From Chryseobacterium sp. UBA6632 (lineage in GTDB: Bacteria > Bacteroidota > Bacteroidia > Flavobacteriales > Weeksellaceae): 18,417 nucleotides of DNA. The notes beneath the pieces were generated by a model. That model did no database searches and was not told the DNA's origin. It worked only from the letters and a program-made list of their open reading frames with translations. Positions 6,714 to 14,439 of this stretch are shown here, in pieces (the first letter of the stretch is position 1; each line of letters opens with the position of its first letter). The position numbers and the translations under genes were made by a program. The stretch lies in contig DKLU01000264.1 in assembly GCA_002455915.1 (NCBI GenBank), forward strand, positions 1 through 18,417, given 5' to 3'.

Positions 6714-6757
6714 AAACCCGGTAAAGGACTTTTGGAACTTTGTTGTTTACCGGGTTT
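6714..6757. terminator. Probable bidirectional terminator with a long loop
   Basis: AAACCCGGTAAA (6714-6725) pairs perfectly with TTTACCGGGTTT (6746-6757), 12 bp with a GC-rich core and a 20-nt loop. It ends 10 bp from the stop of the minus-strand aminotransferase-like gene. T-rich sequence follows on both strands but is interrupted, and the loop is longer than usual. Confidence 0.7.
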
Positions 6758-6767
6758 GTCAATTATT

Positions 6768-7577
6768 TTAAAAACTTTTCTTCCAATTTTCCACCATTTC
6801 TGTAAATCGGGAATTCTCGAAAGTCTTGTTTCTTATTTTACCTACAGAAAATATGCCTTTCTCGTCAGAAATTAATAAAATTTCTTCTGCTTTTTGAGAT
6901 TCAAATGCAATAATCTCGTGTTCTTGGATATCTGCCAGTTTATTTTTATGTAAAAAAGTGACGAAATTTTCCATTAAAGGCGAAATGTATGCTCCTTCTG
7001 TCTGCTTAGGAACTTTAATAACATCTCCTTCTAAAAATAAAAGATTTCCAAAAGTGGTACGTGCGATCCTTTTATTTGGATTCAACAAAATAACATCATC
7101 CAGGTCATTTTCCTGTGCATAAATTCCTCCGTAAATATTTTCCGGACAGTGAACCCTGATATTGCTTAAAAGGTTATTATTAACGTTAATTTCTTTAATT
7201 AAATCCAATTCCAATGCTCTTGAATGAACCGTTAAAACATCCTGCATTTCTAAAACCTCGTAGAAATATGAAATTGATGATTTTGCTAACGTTAATTCAT
7301 CATTATTTCTATAAACCTGAAAATTGATGATCCCGTTCTGAATTCCTTTTCCTTCAATAATATCATTCTGAAAAAGCGACTGAAAAAACTCCAGCGTATA
7401 CGTTAACGGAATATTCATTCTCATCTTTCTCATGGAAGCCATCAGAAAGAAATAGCACTCTTCATCCATAATCAGTTTGCCTTCTCTTACAAAGAAAGAA
7501 ACCTTTACCGCGTCTCCAAAAAGAAACGCTCTGTTTTTCACATGTAATTCGCCAGATGTAAAATATTGATTTTCCAA
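6768..7577 (-). CDS. Class IV aminotransferase-fold protein lacking the PLP lysine
   Basis: A 269-residue protein recognisable as fold type IV (branched-chain/D-amino acid/ADC-lyase superfamily) by its layout: N-terminal GELHVKNRAFLFGDAVKVSFFVREGKL (9-35), central ELDLIKEINVNNNLLSNI (123-140), and DVILLNPNKRIARTTFGNLLFLEGDVIKVP (161-190). The sites that hold PLP are not conserved. The catalytic Lys expected 3-4 residues before the NxL at 135 is N131/V132, the Glu that contacts the PLP ring nitrogen is R173, and the phosphate-site segments are also changed (GAYISP at 195-200; SDEKG at 237-241). It is therefore probably not a working aminotransferase, although it would usually be annotated as one. 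Upstream is a START-like gene with its own terminator, so this gene is likely transcribed separately. Confidence 0.8.
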   Translation of the reverse strand: MENQYFTSGELHVKNRAFLFGDAVKVSFFVREGKLIMDEECYFFLMASMRKMRMNIPLTYTLEFFQSLFQNDIIEGKGIQNGIINFQVYRNNDELTLAKSSISYFYEVLEMQDVLTVHSRALELDLIKEINVNNNLLSNIRVHCPENIYGGIYAQENDLDDVILLNPNKRIARTTFGNLLFLEGDVIKVPKQTEGAYISPLMENFVTFLHKNKLADIQEHEIIAFESQKAEEILLISDEKGIFSVGKIRNKTFENSRFTEMVENWKKSF

Positions 7578-7607
7578 TTTTTGATGTGATTTATTTATAA
7601 AAAAATA

Positions 7608-7627
7608 ATGAACGATAAATCGTTCAT
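7608..7627 (-). terminator. Rho-independent terminator of the START-like gene
   Basis: ATGAACGA (7608-7615) pairs with TCGTTCAT (7620-7627) around TAAA. On the minus strand it is followed by TATTTTTTTAT. It lies 30 bp after the stop of the START-like gene and before the start of the next gene. Confidence 0.85.
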
Positions 7628-7657
7628 CAGTTTTATCATTTTAGTACAGCATACGCA

Positions 7658-8044
7658 TTATGCAGCACCTAATTTAATTCTAAGGTTTTCGATAAGGTTT
7701 TCCCAGTACATCGCGTTTTCGTTCTCGTCTCCTTCTTCACAGAAATCTGTAATATTAAGGGCAAGATCTTCTGTAATGTCGTCTATTACGATCGTCATTT
7801 CAAAGAAATTTTTTGTTCCTTCGTCTTCTTCCCATCTGAAACGCACGAAACCTTCTGGCTTATACCTAATCAAAGTAGCCTTCTCCGCAGCGCTTCCGCC
7901 CCAGCTAAAAAAGAAGTCATCGCCTTTCTCTGTTACCTCATCCGCAAACCATTCAGACAATCCTTCTGCCGTTGCCAGATATTCATACAAAATCTCTGAT
8001 AAACAGTGCATTGGAAACTCGTAATGGACTTTATGTTTCGCCAT
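7658..8044 (-). CDS. START-like (SRPBCC superfamily) domain protein
   Basis: A 128-residue single-domain protein of the START-like family common in Bacteroidota, with a helix-grip fold able to enclose a hydrophobic ligand; ligand and role are unknown. Recognisable are FPMHCLSEILYEYLATAEGLSEWFADEV (10-37), a beta-meander with DDFFFSWGG (42-50) and GFVRFRWEEDE (65-75), and a C-terminal helix MYWENLIENLRIKLG (112-126) of the type that closes the cavity. It is strongly acidic. There is no signal peptide, so it should be cytoplasmic. It is monocistronic by its downstream terminator. I see no clear promoter match upstream. Confidence 0.82.
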   Translation of the reverse strand: MAKHKVHYEFPMHCLSEILYEYLATAEGLSEWFADEVTEKGDDFFFSWGGSAAEKATLIRYKPEGFVRFRWEEDEGTKNFFEMTIVIDDITEDLALNITDFCEEGDENENAMYWENLIENLRIKLGAA

Positions 8045-8204
8045 ATAATCTTTGTTTTAATCGTCCCGCAATATATAAATTAATTTTTTTATTACACAAA
8101 AATGTATTTACTTTTTTATATAATCTTTATGATATTTATCAGAGATTTTTAAATAAGCGTTTAATATCGTTTTTAACAGATTAACTCTCCTTTTTACCAC
8201 AAAA

Positions 8205-8227
8205 AAACTCTTCAGATTGAAGAGTTT
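8205..8227 (-). terminator. Rho-independent terminator of the class III aminotransferase gene
   Basis: AAACTCTTCA (8205-8214) pairs perfectly with TGAAGAGTTT (8218-8227) around a 3-nt loop. The minus strand continues with TTTTTTT. It begins 6 bp after the stop codon. Confidence 0.92.
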
Positions 8228-8233
8228 CGTATA

Positions 8234-9409
8234 TTAATTTTCGTTTAAAACGTCGATTATGATCTTACAGCCTTCGCGAATTTCATCTACAGAAAGCGTA
8301 AGTGGCGGAGAAATTCTCAGATATTCGTTTCGGTATAATTGCCAGAAAAGAATCAACCCTTTATCCATACATTTTTTAGCAACATCCAGCGTATATTCCG
8401 GGGAACCTAGATTTACAGCAAGCATTAAACCCATTCCGTTGATATTTTTAATTTTCGGATGAACCAACAATTCTCGGAATAATTTTTCTTTTTCTTCCAC
8501 TTCATTCATCAAACCGCTTTCCAATACTTCTTTTAAAGTGGCGTAACTTGAAGCTGCAATCAAAGGATTTCCGCCGAAAGTGGTAATATGACCTAATTTT
8601 GGAGAATGTGCCAACGTTCCCATAATTTCTTTTGAACTCATGAAAGCGCCCACAGGAACTCCGCCACCCATACCTTTACCCATCACGAGAATATCAGGAA
8701 CGATTCCGAAATGTTCAAAAGAGAATAATTTTCCCGTTCTTCCGAATCCTGGTTGAATTTCATCCAAAATCAATAATGCACCGACTTCTTCACATCTCTT
8801 TTTTAGTTTAATTAAATAGTCCTTATCCGGAACTAAAAATCCGGCCGCCCCCTGAATGGTTTCAAGAATAACACAAGCTGTTTTCTCGGTAATCTTATCG
8901 AAATCATTTTCATTATTAAATTCAATAAAAGAAACCATCGGCAATAAAGGGCGGAATTCTCTTTTGTGCGTTTCGTTTCCCGAAACACTTAGAGCTCCAT
9001 GCGTATTTCCGTGATAAGAATTTTTGAAAGAGACAATTTCTTCTCTTCCTGTATATCTTTTAGCAAGCTTTAAACTTCCGTCGATAGCTTCTGCTCCACT
9101 GTTTACCAAATAAGTAATTCCCAAAGGATCTGGCGTCGCTTCTGCCAGCAATTTACATAAAGCAACAGGTTTTTCCTGAGCATACTCGCCATACACCATC
9201 ACATGAAGATATTTATCCGCCTGCTCTTTAATTGCATTTACAATTTTCGGATGAGAATGCCCCAATGTATTCGCGGAAACTCCGGCAACGAAATCCAGAT
9301 ATTTTTTCCCGTCTTTGCCATAAATATAGCTTCCCTCTGCTTTTTCAACCTCGAAGCCAGCTGCAAACTTTGTCGTTTGAGCCTGATATGTAAAAAAATC
9401 TTTTTGCAT
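8234..9409 (-). CDS. Class III aminotransferase (acetylornithine/ornithine/aspartate aminotransferase family)
   Basis: A PLP-dependent fold type I transaminase, 391 residues, normal length. The active site is intact: NSGAEA phosphate-binding turn (103-108), SYHGNTHGA (131-139), D216 in LILDEIQPGFGRTG for the ring nitrogen, Schiff-base K245 in MGKGMGGG, T277 in TTFGGNPL, and R365 in YLRISPPL for the substrate carboxylate. Annotation pipelines call this group 'aspartate aminotransferase family'. Amino donor specificity (acetylornithine, ornithine, GABA or other) cannot be settled here, and no arginine-pathway gene is nearby. An 84-bp gap separates it from the secreted DUF922-like gene upstream; with no hairpin in it, co-transcription with the fur-ostA operon is possible. 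Confidence 0.9.
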   Translation of the reverse strand: MQKDFFTYQAQTTKFAAGFEVEKAEGSYIYGKDGKKYLDFVAGVSANTLGHSHPKIVNAIKEQADKYLHVMVYGEYAQEKPVALCKLLAEATPDPLGITYLVNSGAEAIDGSLKLAKRYTGREEIVSFKNSYHGNTHGALSVSGNETHKREFRPLLPMVSFIEFNNENDFDKITEKTACVILETIQGAAGFLVPDKDYLIKLKKRCEEVGALLILDEIQPGFGRTGKLFSFEHFGIVPDILVMGKGMGGGVPVGAFMSSKEIMGTLAHSPKLGHITTFGGNPLIAASSYATLKEVLESGLMNEVEEKEKLFRELLVHPKIKNINGMGLMLAVNLGSPEYTLDVAKKCMDKGLILFWQLYRNEYLRISPPLTLSVDEIREGCKIIIDVLNEN

Positions 9410-9493
9410 TTGAGAAATATTTTAAAAGAAACTTAAACTTCTTCTTTAGAACTTTTCTTTATCTTAATTTTAGATGTATTGTTATAATCAAAA

Positions 9494-10027
9494 TCAGAAA
9501 AGATCCTGTAGATCATTTTCCACTTTTAATTTCCAATTCTCTACTTTATGAGCATCAATGCCATAACCCGTTTCTTCATTCATTATGGCTTGAGTTTTCA
9601 TATATTCAGCCGTCAGATTATTAAACATCTCTTCGGCATGATCAAAACCTTTCCAAAGTTTATTTTTATGAATAAGAAGCTCCTTACGCATTTTTCTAGC
9701 ATACACTTCACAGAGGTCAAAATTTAACTGCTGATAATCTAGCAAAGCAGGAATATCTTGTGCATCTGGATTAAAAGATGATGCATTACTGGAAAACTTA
9801 TTGATAATATTTTTATTAAAATTAGCATTAAAAACGCTAAAGCCTCTTAGATGATAAGAAAAGCTGATAGAAGATTTCACGTGTACATTAGGATCATGCG
9901 TTATCAACTTATAGTCTTCTTTTTGTAATTTTCTGTCTTTGCTCCAAAGAAATTCATCCGGCTGTAAGAAGTTTTGCGAGAAAAATAACGCTGGAATCAA
10001 CAAAAATAACATTAATATTTTCTTCAT
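9494..10027 (-). CDS. Small secreted protein, DUF922-like with eroded HExxH motif
   Basis: A 177-residue protein with a clear signal peptide, MKKILMLFLLIPALFFSQ (1-18). The mature part resembles the DUF922 group of Bacteroidota secreted proteins: FLWSKDRKLQKEDYK (26-40) recalls the LTWxDFK start, LLDYQQLNFDLCEVYARKMRK (95-115) recalls HEQxHFDxxExYARKxR, and the tail MKTQAIMNEETGYGIDAHKVENW (143-165) recalls the family end. The histidines and glutamate of the HEQxH core are D97, Y98 and N102 here, so metal-dependent peptidase activity is doubtful. It starts 2 bp after the ostA-like stop, so it belongs to that operon and may act in the envelope. The family assignment is from memory of motifs and is moderate. 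Confidence 0.6.
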   Translation of the reverse strand: MKKILMLFLLIPALFFSQNFLQPDEFLWSKDRKLQKEDYKLITHDPNVHVKSSISFSYHLRGFSVFNANFNKNIINKFSSNASSFNPDAQDIPALLDYQQLNFDLCEVYARKMRKELLIHKNKLWKGFDHAEEMFNNLTAEYMKTQAIMNEETGYGIDAHKVENWKLKVENDLQDLF

Positions 10028-10029
10028 TA

Positions 10030-11790
10030 TTATTTTCTTGTTCTTTTTGGTTTCTTAGCTTCTTCTTTTGCTCTTTCTTTCTCTACCGCTTCCTGAGCCT
10101 GATTATAAAGCTCATCATCAGCCTGATATTTTACTTCTTCATTATTTGGCGTGTCTACGAGAATATCCTGCCATTTTCGGATTCGGTCTCTGGTATTCCA
10201 GTTGAAGTCGGGGAATTTTCTTTTGGAAGGTTCAATCTTACTCATAGGATAAGTGTCGGATGTTGCCCCAATACTACAAGAAATAATCTGCATCAGTTTT
10301 TCCTCAAAAAAAGCACCGATGATACCGCATGAAGTAAGAGAAATACCGATCCTTTCGTTTTCCTTTGTTTTTTCATTAAAATCGTCGGCATAGGTAATGG
10401 CTTGAGCATTTCCGATAACTTTGATTTCTTTAATATCATTATCCTCATAATAGGCATTCATGAATTTGCCTTTTACCTGATTGAATTCATCTTTCAATGT
10501 GAGAGAATCTACTTTGCTGATCGCAAAAGCATTTCCGATAACTCTTACAGAATCTAAATCTTCAGTTTCGGTGTTAAAATAGGCTTCTACTTTATCACCT
10601 GTCACCTGCTTTTCTCCACTCCACAAAATAGGATCTCTGTACATGTGAAGAACACCATCTGTTTCATTAAAAGCCAATGAATCTGCCCTTCCCTGCGCAT
10701 TTGATTTATAAAATCTACCTTTTCTGAAAGCTCTCATGAAGCTTTTTTTCTTTGTAGGATCAAGAGAGTCCGGTTTTTGATAAGAAATAATTTTCACAGC
10801 CGAAAAGTAAATAGAATCTTTTTCGAGGATCTTTACCGCATAAGGACTTTTGGTCATCATGGAAGAATCCTGCTTTTCATAGATTTCTCCATAGCCGCCC
10901 TTCATGTATCTTTTTTCTTTAGGATCATCCAGCTTTACATTCCCGGTTGCTTTTCCGAATCCTGAAAGTTGATTAAAATACATATCATCACCTGTCAGAA
11001 TTTTATCATTGTAATGAATTCTCGAGTTTTTATTCAGGAAAGCTTCCTTTGTATTCATTTTGTATGTACCTCGTTCGGTATATACATAATTTTTAGGATT
11101 TTGCCTGTTGGTAATGGTTGTAGGACCAAAGAAATCGGCAACCTTTGTATTTTGATTCTGTTTGATATTATCACCTTCAATAATGTAATCTTTGTTGTCA
11201 ATTTTAACTTTTCCAACAAAATCAATCATTTTCGTATCTAAAAAATACGTGGCAGATTTGGTATACATCACATTCTGTCCATCAGAAATTGTACCTCCTG
11301 TATTAAAATAAGCCTGATTGGCGAGCCTGTCATAATACAGAGTTTCTGTTTTTATGGTCTGTTTAGGATCAGTAAGCACTACATTTTTTCTGGCGACCCC
11401 TTTTTGAGTATTTCCATCATACTCCATTTCGGCTGCTGTGATCACAGAACCGTCTGCATTTTGAAGTTTTGTATTCCCGATTGCTTTTACAAAGTTTTCT
11501 TCTTCATACATTACTACTTCATCAGCGGTAAGGATAGAACCTTTATGCTCAATTTTTACATTTCCCGTCAGATAACGGTTTCCATCGTATTTATTGGCAT
11601 CTTTTTTAATCTCATCAGCATTAAGAATCTTCACCCTATCGCCCGCTTTAATCTGTTGCGGAGCAGGATTTTTAACCGGATTTTGCAAATAAGGATCTCG
11701 TTGCGCAGGCTTTTTTTGATCTTGCGCAAAAGTAATCGTTGAAATAAAAAGTAAGAGAACTAAAAACAGCCTCATTGGTTGGTTAGTCAT
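10030..11790 (-). CDS. OstA-like (LptA-type) LPS-transport protein
   Basis: Secreted beta-rich protein of the OstA_2/LptA type, thought to help carry LPS across the periplasm to the outer membrane in Bacteroidota. About 586 residues from ATG 11790; the frame is open to 11826, but that start would lie inside fur and spoil the signal peptide. ATG 11790 overlaps the fur stop by 8 bp (ATGACTAA), suggesting coupled translation; ATG 11775 is a close alternative. The signal peptide MRLFLVLLLFISTITFAQ is followed by repeated LptA-like strands (YLTGNVKIEHKGSILTADEVVMY; KAIGNTKLQNADGSVITAAEMEY; FVGKVKIDNKDYIIEGDNI; ATGNVKL; VIGNAFAISKVDS; VIGNAQAITYADD). The C-terminus is a charged tail rich in Lys/Glu/Arg. 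It is much longer than E. coli LptA (under 200 residues). Confidence 0.88.
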   Translation of the reverse strand: MTNQPMRLFLVLLLFISTITFAQDQKKPAQRDPYLQNPVKNPAPQQIKAGDRVKILNADEIKKDANKYDGNRYLTGNVKIEHKGSILTADEVVMYEEENFVKAIGNTKLQNADGSVITAAEMEYDGNTQKGVARKNVVLTDPKQTIKTETLYYDRLANQAYFNTGGTISDGQNVMYTKSATYFLDTKMIDFVGKVKIDNKDYIIEGDNIKQNQNTKVADFFGPTTITNRQNPKNYVYTERGTYKMNTKEAFLNKNSRIHYNDKILTGDDMYFNQLSGFGKATGNVKLDDPKEKRYMKGGYGEIYEKQDSSMMTKSPYAVKILEKDSIYFSAVKIISYQKPDSLDPTKKKSFMRAFRKGRFYKSNAQGRADSLAFNETDGVLHMYRDPILWSGEKQVTGDKVEAYFNTETEDLDSVRVIGNAFAISKVDSLTLKDEFNQVKGKFMNAYYEDNDIKEIKVIGNAQAITYADDFNEKTKENERIGISLTSCGIIGAFFEEKLMQIISCSIGATSDTYPMSKIEPSKRKFPDFNWNTRDRIRKWQDILVDTPNNEEVKYQADDELYNQAQEAVEKERAKEEAKKPKRTRK

Positions 11791-12256
11791 TCTTAGTGCC
11801 ATAAAAATATAGCGAATGGGAATCAATTTTTACGCCAAAAGCGTCTTCAATTGCCTCTTTAATTCCCTGGATTCTTGGATCGCAAAACTCGATAATCTCT
11901 TCAATCTCTTTATCAGAATCTTTTTTGTAGATCACCAAATGGTCATGCTGTTTATCAAAATAAGATTTCTCGTAAGAAGAAGAAGTTAATGTTTTTTCAC
12001 CAAACTGATGCTTACGGATTAAACCTGCATCAAGGAAAATCTCAATAGTATTGTAAATTGTTGCTTTAGAAACGTGATATTTTTTCTGCATCATCAGAAG
12101 ATACAGATCATCCACATTAAAGTGGTGATCCATATTATAAATTTCTTCCAATATCGTATATCTCTCGGGTGTATTTCTGAAACCTTTTTCTAGTAAATAG
12201 TTTCTAAGCACATCCTTAATTAAAGCTATATTTTTTTCTTTTTGTAAAGTATCCAT
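11783..12256 (-). CDS. Fur family transcriptional regulator without the CxxC zinc site
   Basis: A 157-residue Fur/PerR/Zur-type DNA-binding protein. The winged-helix domain is 1-85, with GFRNTPERYTILEEIY (25-40), the metal-region HHFNVDDLY (44-52) and the recognition helix VSKATIYNTIEIFLDAGLI (62-80). The dimerisation domain has HDHLVIY (104-110) and EFCDPRI (123-129). The structural CxxC that normally follows HDHLxC is absent: the stretch reads YKKDSD, and the protein has one cysteine only. Metal-site residues H44, H45, H104 and H106 remain. Whether it senses iron, peroxide or zinc cannot be told. It is the first gene of an operon with the OstA-like gene, which it overlaps. Confidence 0.9.
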   Translation of the reverse strand: MDTLQKEKNIALIKDVLRNYLLEKGFRNTPERYTILEEIYNMDHHFNVDDLYLLMMQKKYHVSKATIYNTIEIFLDAGLIRKHQFGEKTLTSSSYEKSYFDKQHDHLVIYKKDSDKEIEEIIEFCDPRIQGIKEAIEDAFGVKIDSHSLYFYGTKND

Positions 12257-12271
12257 TAAAAAAATTATCTA

Positions 12272-12279
12272 CAAATTTA
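12272..12279 (-). promoter_or_regulatory. Candidate promoter -7 element of the fur-ostA operon, with an upstream AT palindrome
   Basis: The minus strand reads TAAATTTG, ending 15 nt before the fur ATG. Seven bases upstream lies TTTATTTAAATAAA (12286-12299), a perfect 14-bp palindrome that overlaps the expected RNA polymerase site and could be an autoregulatory operator. AT-only palindromes also arise by chance in such DNA. Confidence 0.4.
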
Positions 12280-12324
12280 TTGAATTTTATTTAAATAAAT
12301 GTTAGACTGGTTTGTTAAAGGATC

Positions 12325-14316
12325 TTAACTATTATGTCTTATAAATCCTGACTGTTCAATTTTATTATCATAAACGGTAAGTTCTGTAATCGGTGCAGAT
12401 TCCACGACTACATTATGAATAGTGACTCCCCAAGACTTGAAATCATCACTTCCGATGTACTTCACAAAGTTGTAAATATTTAATGTAATCTTCTGTTTAA
12501 CAGTTAAAAGTATATCGTTGATATAGGTGTTATCTATGATGACATATTTAAGATCTGGCGGGATATTATGGGCTCTCAAAGAAGGATGGCTACTTCTTGA
12601 AGGAATAGTTCCGTCTGCCATTAAATCTTTTAAAACCATGTTAAAATAATCGTTGATTCTTCTGTCAACTTTAAATCCTAGCATGAAATTGATTTTATAA
12701 ACTGTTCCCGGCAAAATTTCATCCACCGTATATTTAAAAGTGTAAGGATCTTCCTGATTGACAATACTTAAAATAAAATAATGATCTGCTCTTTTCGGTT
12801 GTTTTTTAATGATAGAATAAATAATTTTCGATTCTACCTCATCATTTCTTTTTGCTCTGCTCAGATAGGCTAAATTGGTACAATATTTCGGAATCGTTTC
12901 ATCCAGCTTCATATCTTTAATGATAGAAACATATTTATCGATCTTCACATATTGTGTAAAATTAGATTTTATCAATCGACCGTTATACCAAGCATACATA
13001 CAAACCGCGATGAAGCCGCCAAGAACCATTGTTAGCCAACCGCCATCCATAAACTTGATGACATTCGCATAAAAGAATCCGGATTCTAAAGCGATATATA
13101 CTAAAGCAAAACCAAGTAAGAAAATTTTATTCACTCTTGTTCGGCTCAACCAGAAAAGTAAAAGTACCGTAGTCATTAACATCGTAATCGTGATGGTAAG
13201 ACCGTACGCAGCTTCCATTTTTTCTGATTTTTGGAAGAAAATAACGACTACAAAACAGAATGCCATTAATCCCCAATTGATTCTAGGAATGTACATCTGC
13301 CCTTTTACCCCTGAAGGATATTCGATGTGTTGGTTTGGCCAGAAAGAAATTGACATCGCTTCTGAGAACATGGTAAATGAACCTGTAATTACCGCCTGAC
13401 TTGCAATAATTGCCGCAGCCGTTGCTAAAATTACTCCCGGCAAAACAGCCCATTCCGGCATAATTCCGAAGAAAGGATTTACTCCTTGATGCACCAAATG
13501 GTAATTATCTAACAACCAAGCTCCCTGACCTAAATAATTAAGAATCAACATTAATTTAACAAAAATCCAGCTGATTCGGATATTTTTCGCACCGCAGTGC
13601 CCTAAATCTGAATATAATGCTTCCGCTCCTGTTGTACAAAGGAAAACCGCTCCCATAATTACAATCGCACTCGAAGAATGCGTAATCAGGTTATAAGCAT
13701 AAATTGGGTTGAAGGCTCTGAAGATCTCCACATGATCGAAAATATGCACAGATCCAAAAATCCCCAGCACCAAAAACCATGTTACCATGACCGGCCCGAA
13801 GAATTTACCAATAGAAGCCGTCCCAAACTGCTGAACAACGAAAACAATGAAAAGAATAAATAAGGTAATTAAAACCACTGGCGTTTCCGGATTGTAGATC
13901 TTTAATCCCTCAATCGCAGACATCACTGTAAGCGAAGGCGTAATAACGCTATCGGCAACCAGCGTGGAAGCACCAATAATGGCGACCACATAGAGCCATT
14001 TTTTCTTTAACTTTTTAACCAAAGAATAAAGAGCCAGGATTCCTCCTTCTCCTTTGTTATCTGCACGAAGCGCAATGATCACATATTTCAACGTGGTCTG
14101 AAGCGTCAATGTCCAGATGATACAAGACAAAGCACCTTCGATATACTCATCGAATGGCATTGCTGCTCCGTCTTTTCGGGCATTCACAATTGCCTTCATT
14201 ACGTAAAGCGGCGACGTACCAATATCCCCGAATACAATCCCTAGGGATACGATAACTCCTACAAATGAAAGTTTCTTAAGGTCAAAATGATGACCGCCTT
14301 CTGTAACTTCTGCCAT
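12325..14316 (-). CDS. kup: KUP/HAK/KT potassium transporter
   Basis: Inner-membrane potassium uptake system, K+/H+ symport in characterised members. At 663 residues it has the usual length. The hallmark first helix GIVFGDIGTSPLYV is at 26-39. About twelve hydrophobic segments follow up to residue 460 or so, then a hydrophilic cytoplasmic domain of about 200 residues, as in E. coli Kup. Other family stretches are NKGEGGILALYSLV in the second helix region and TGAEALYSDLGHCG in the middle. It is flanked by its own promoter upstream and the fur promoter downstream, so it is probably monocistronic. No clear terminator is visible; only a 5-bp stem overlaps its stop codon. Confidence 0.97.
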   Translation of the reverse strand: MAEVTEGGHHFDLKKLSFVGVIVSLGIVFGDIGTSPLYVMKAIVNARKDGAAMPFDEYIEGALSCIIWTLTLQTTLKYVIIALRADNKGEGGILALYSLVKKLKKKWLYVVAIIGASTLVADSVITPSLTVMSAIEGLKIYNPETPVVLITLFILFIVFVVQQFGTASIGKFFGPVMVTWFLVLGIFGSVHIFDHVEIFRAFNPIYAYNLITHSSSAIVIMGAVFLCTTGAEALYSDLGHCGAKNIRISWIFVKLMLILNYLGQGAWLLDNYHLVHQGVNPFFGIMPEWAVLPGVILATAAAIIASQAVITGSFTMFSEAMSISFWPNQHIEYPSGVKGQMYIPRINWGLMAFCFVVVIFFQKSEKMEAAYGLTITITMLMTTVLLLFWLSRTRVNKIFLLGFALVYIALESGFFYANVIKFMDGGWLTMVLGGFIAVCMYAWYNGRLIKSNFTQYVKIDKYVSIIKDMKLDETIPKYCTNLAYLSRAKRNDEVESKIIYSIIKKQPKRADHYFILSIVNQEDPYTFKYTVDEILPGTVYKINFMLGFKVDRRINDYFNMVLKDLMADGTIPSRSSHPSLRAHNIPPDLKYVIIDNTYINDILLTVKQKITLNIYNFVKYIGSDDFKSWGVTIHNVVVESAPITELTVYDNKIEQSGFIRHNS

Positions 14317-14341
14317 ATCAGCAATTTTAAATTTAAACGCG

Positions 14342-14369
14342 CAAATTTATACTAAATTTATGACCTCAA
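14342..14369 (-). promoter_or_regulatory. kup promoter
   Basis: On the minus strand, TTG (14369-14367), a 17-bp spacer and TAAATTTG (14349-14342). Both Bacteroidota elements are present at acceptable spacing. The leader would be about 20 nt. Confidence 0.65.
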
Positions 14370-14398
14370 GAATTTTTCTTCATGAATATAATAAATGA

Positions 14399-14422
14399 AA
14401 AAACTTCCTTTCGGAAGTTTTT
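14399..14422 (-). terminator. Rho-independent terminator of pdhB
   Basis: AAAAACTTCC (14399-14408) pairs perfectly with GGAAGTTTTT (14413-14422) around TTTC. The minus strand continues GGAAGTTTTTTCATTT. It lies 17 bp after the pdhB stop. Confidence 0.93.
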
Positions 14423-14439
14423 CTCTATAATCTTTAAAA

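Noticed and set aside
12314..12329. GTTAA/TTAAC stem overlapping the kup stop as a terminator
   Set aside because: Only 5 AT-rich base pairs, no U-tract, and it overlaps the coding end.
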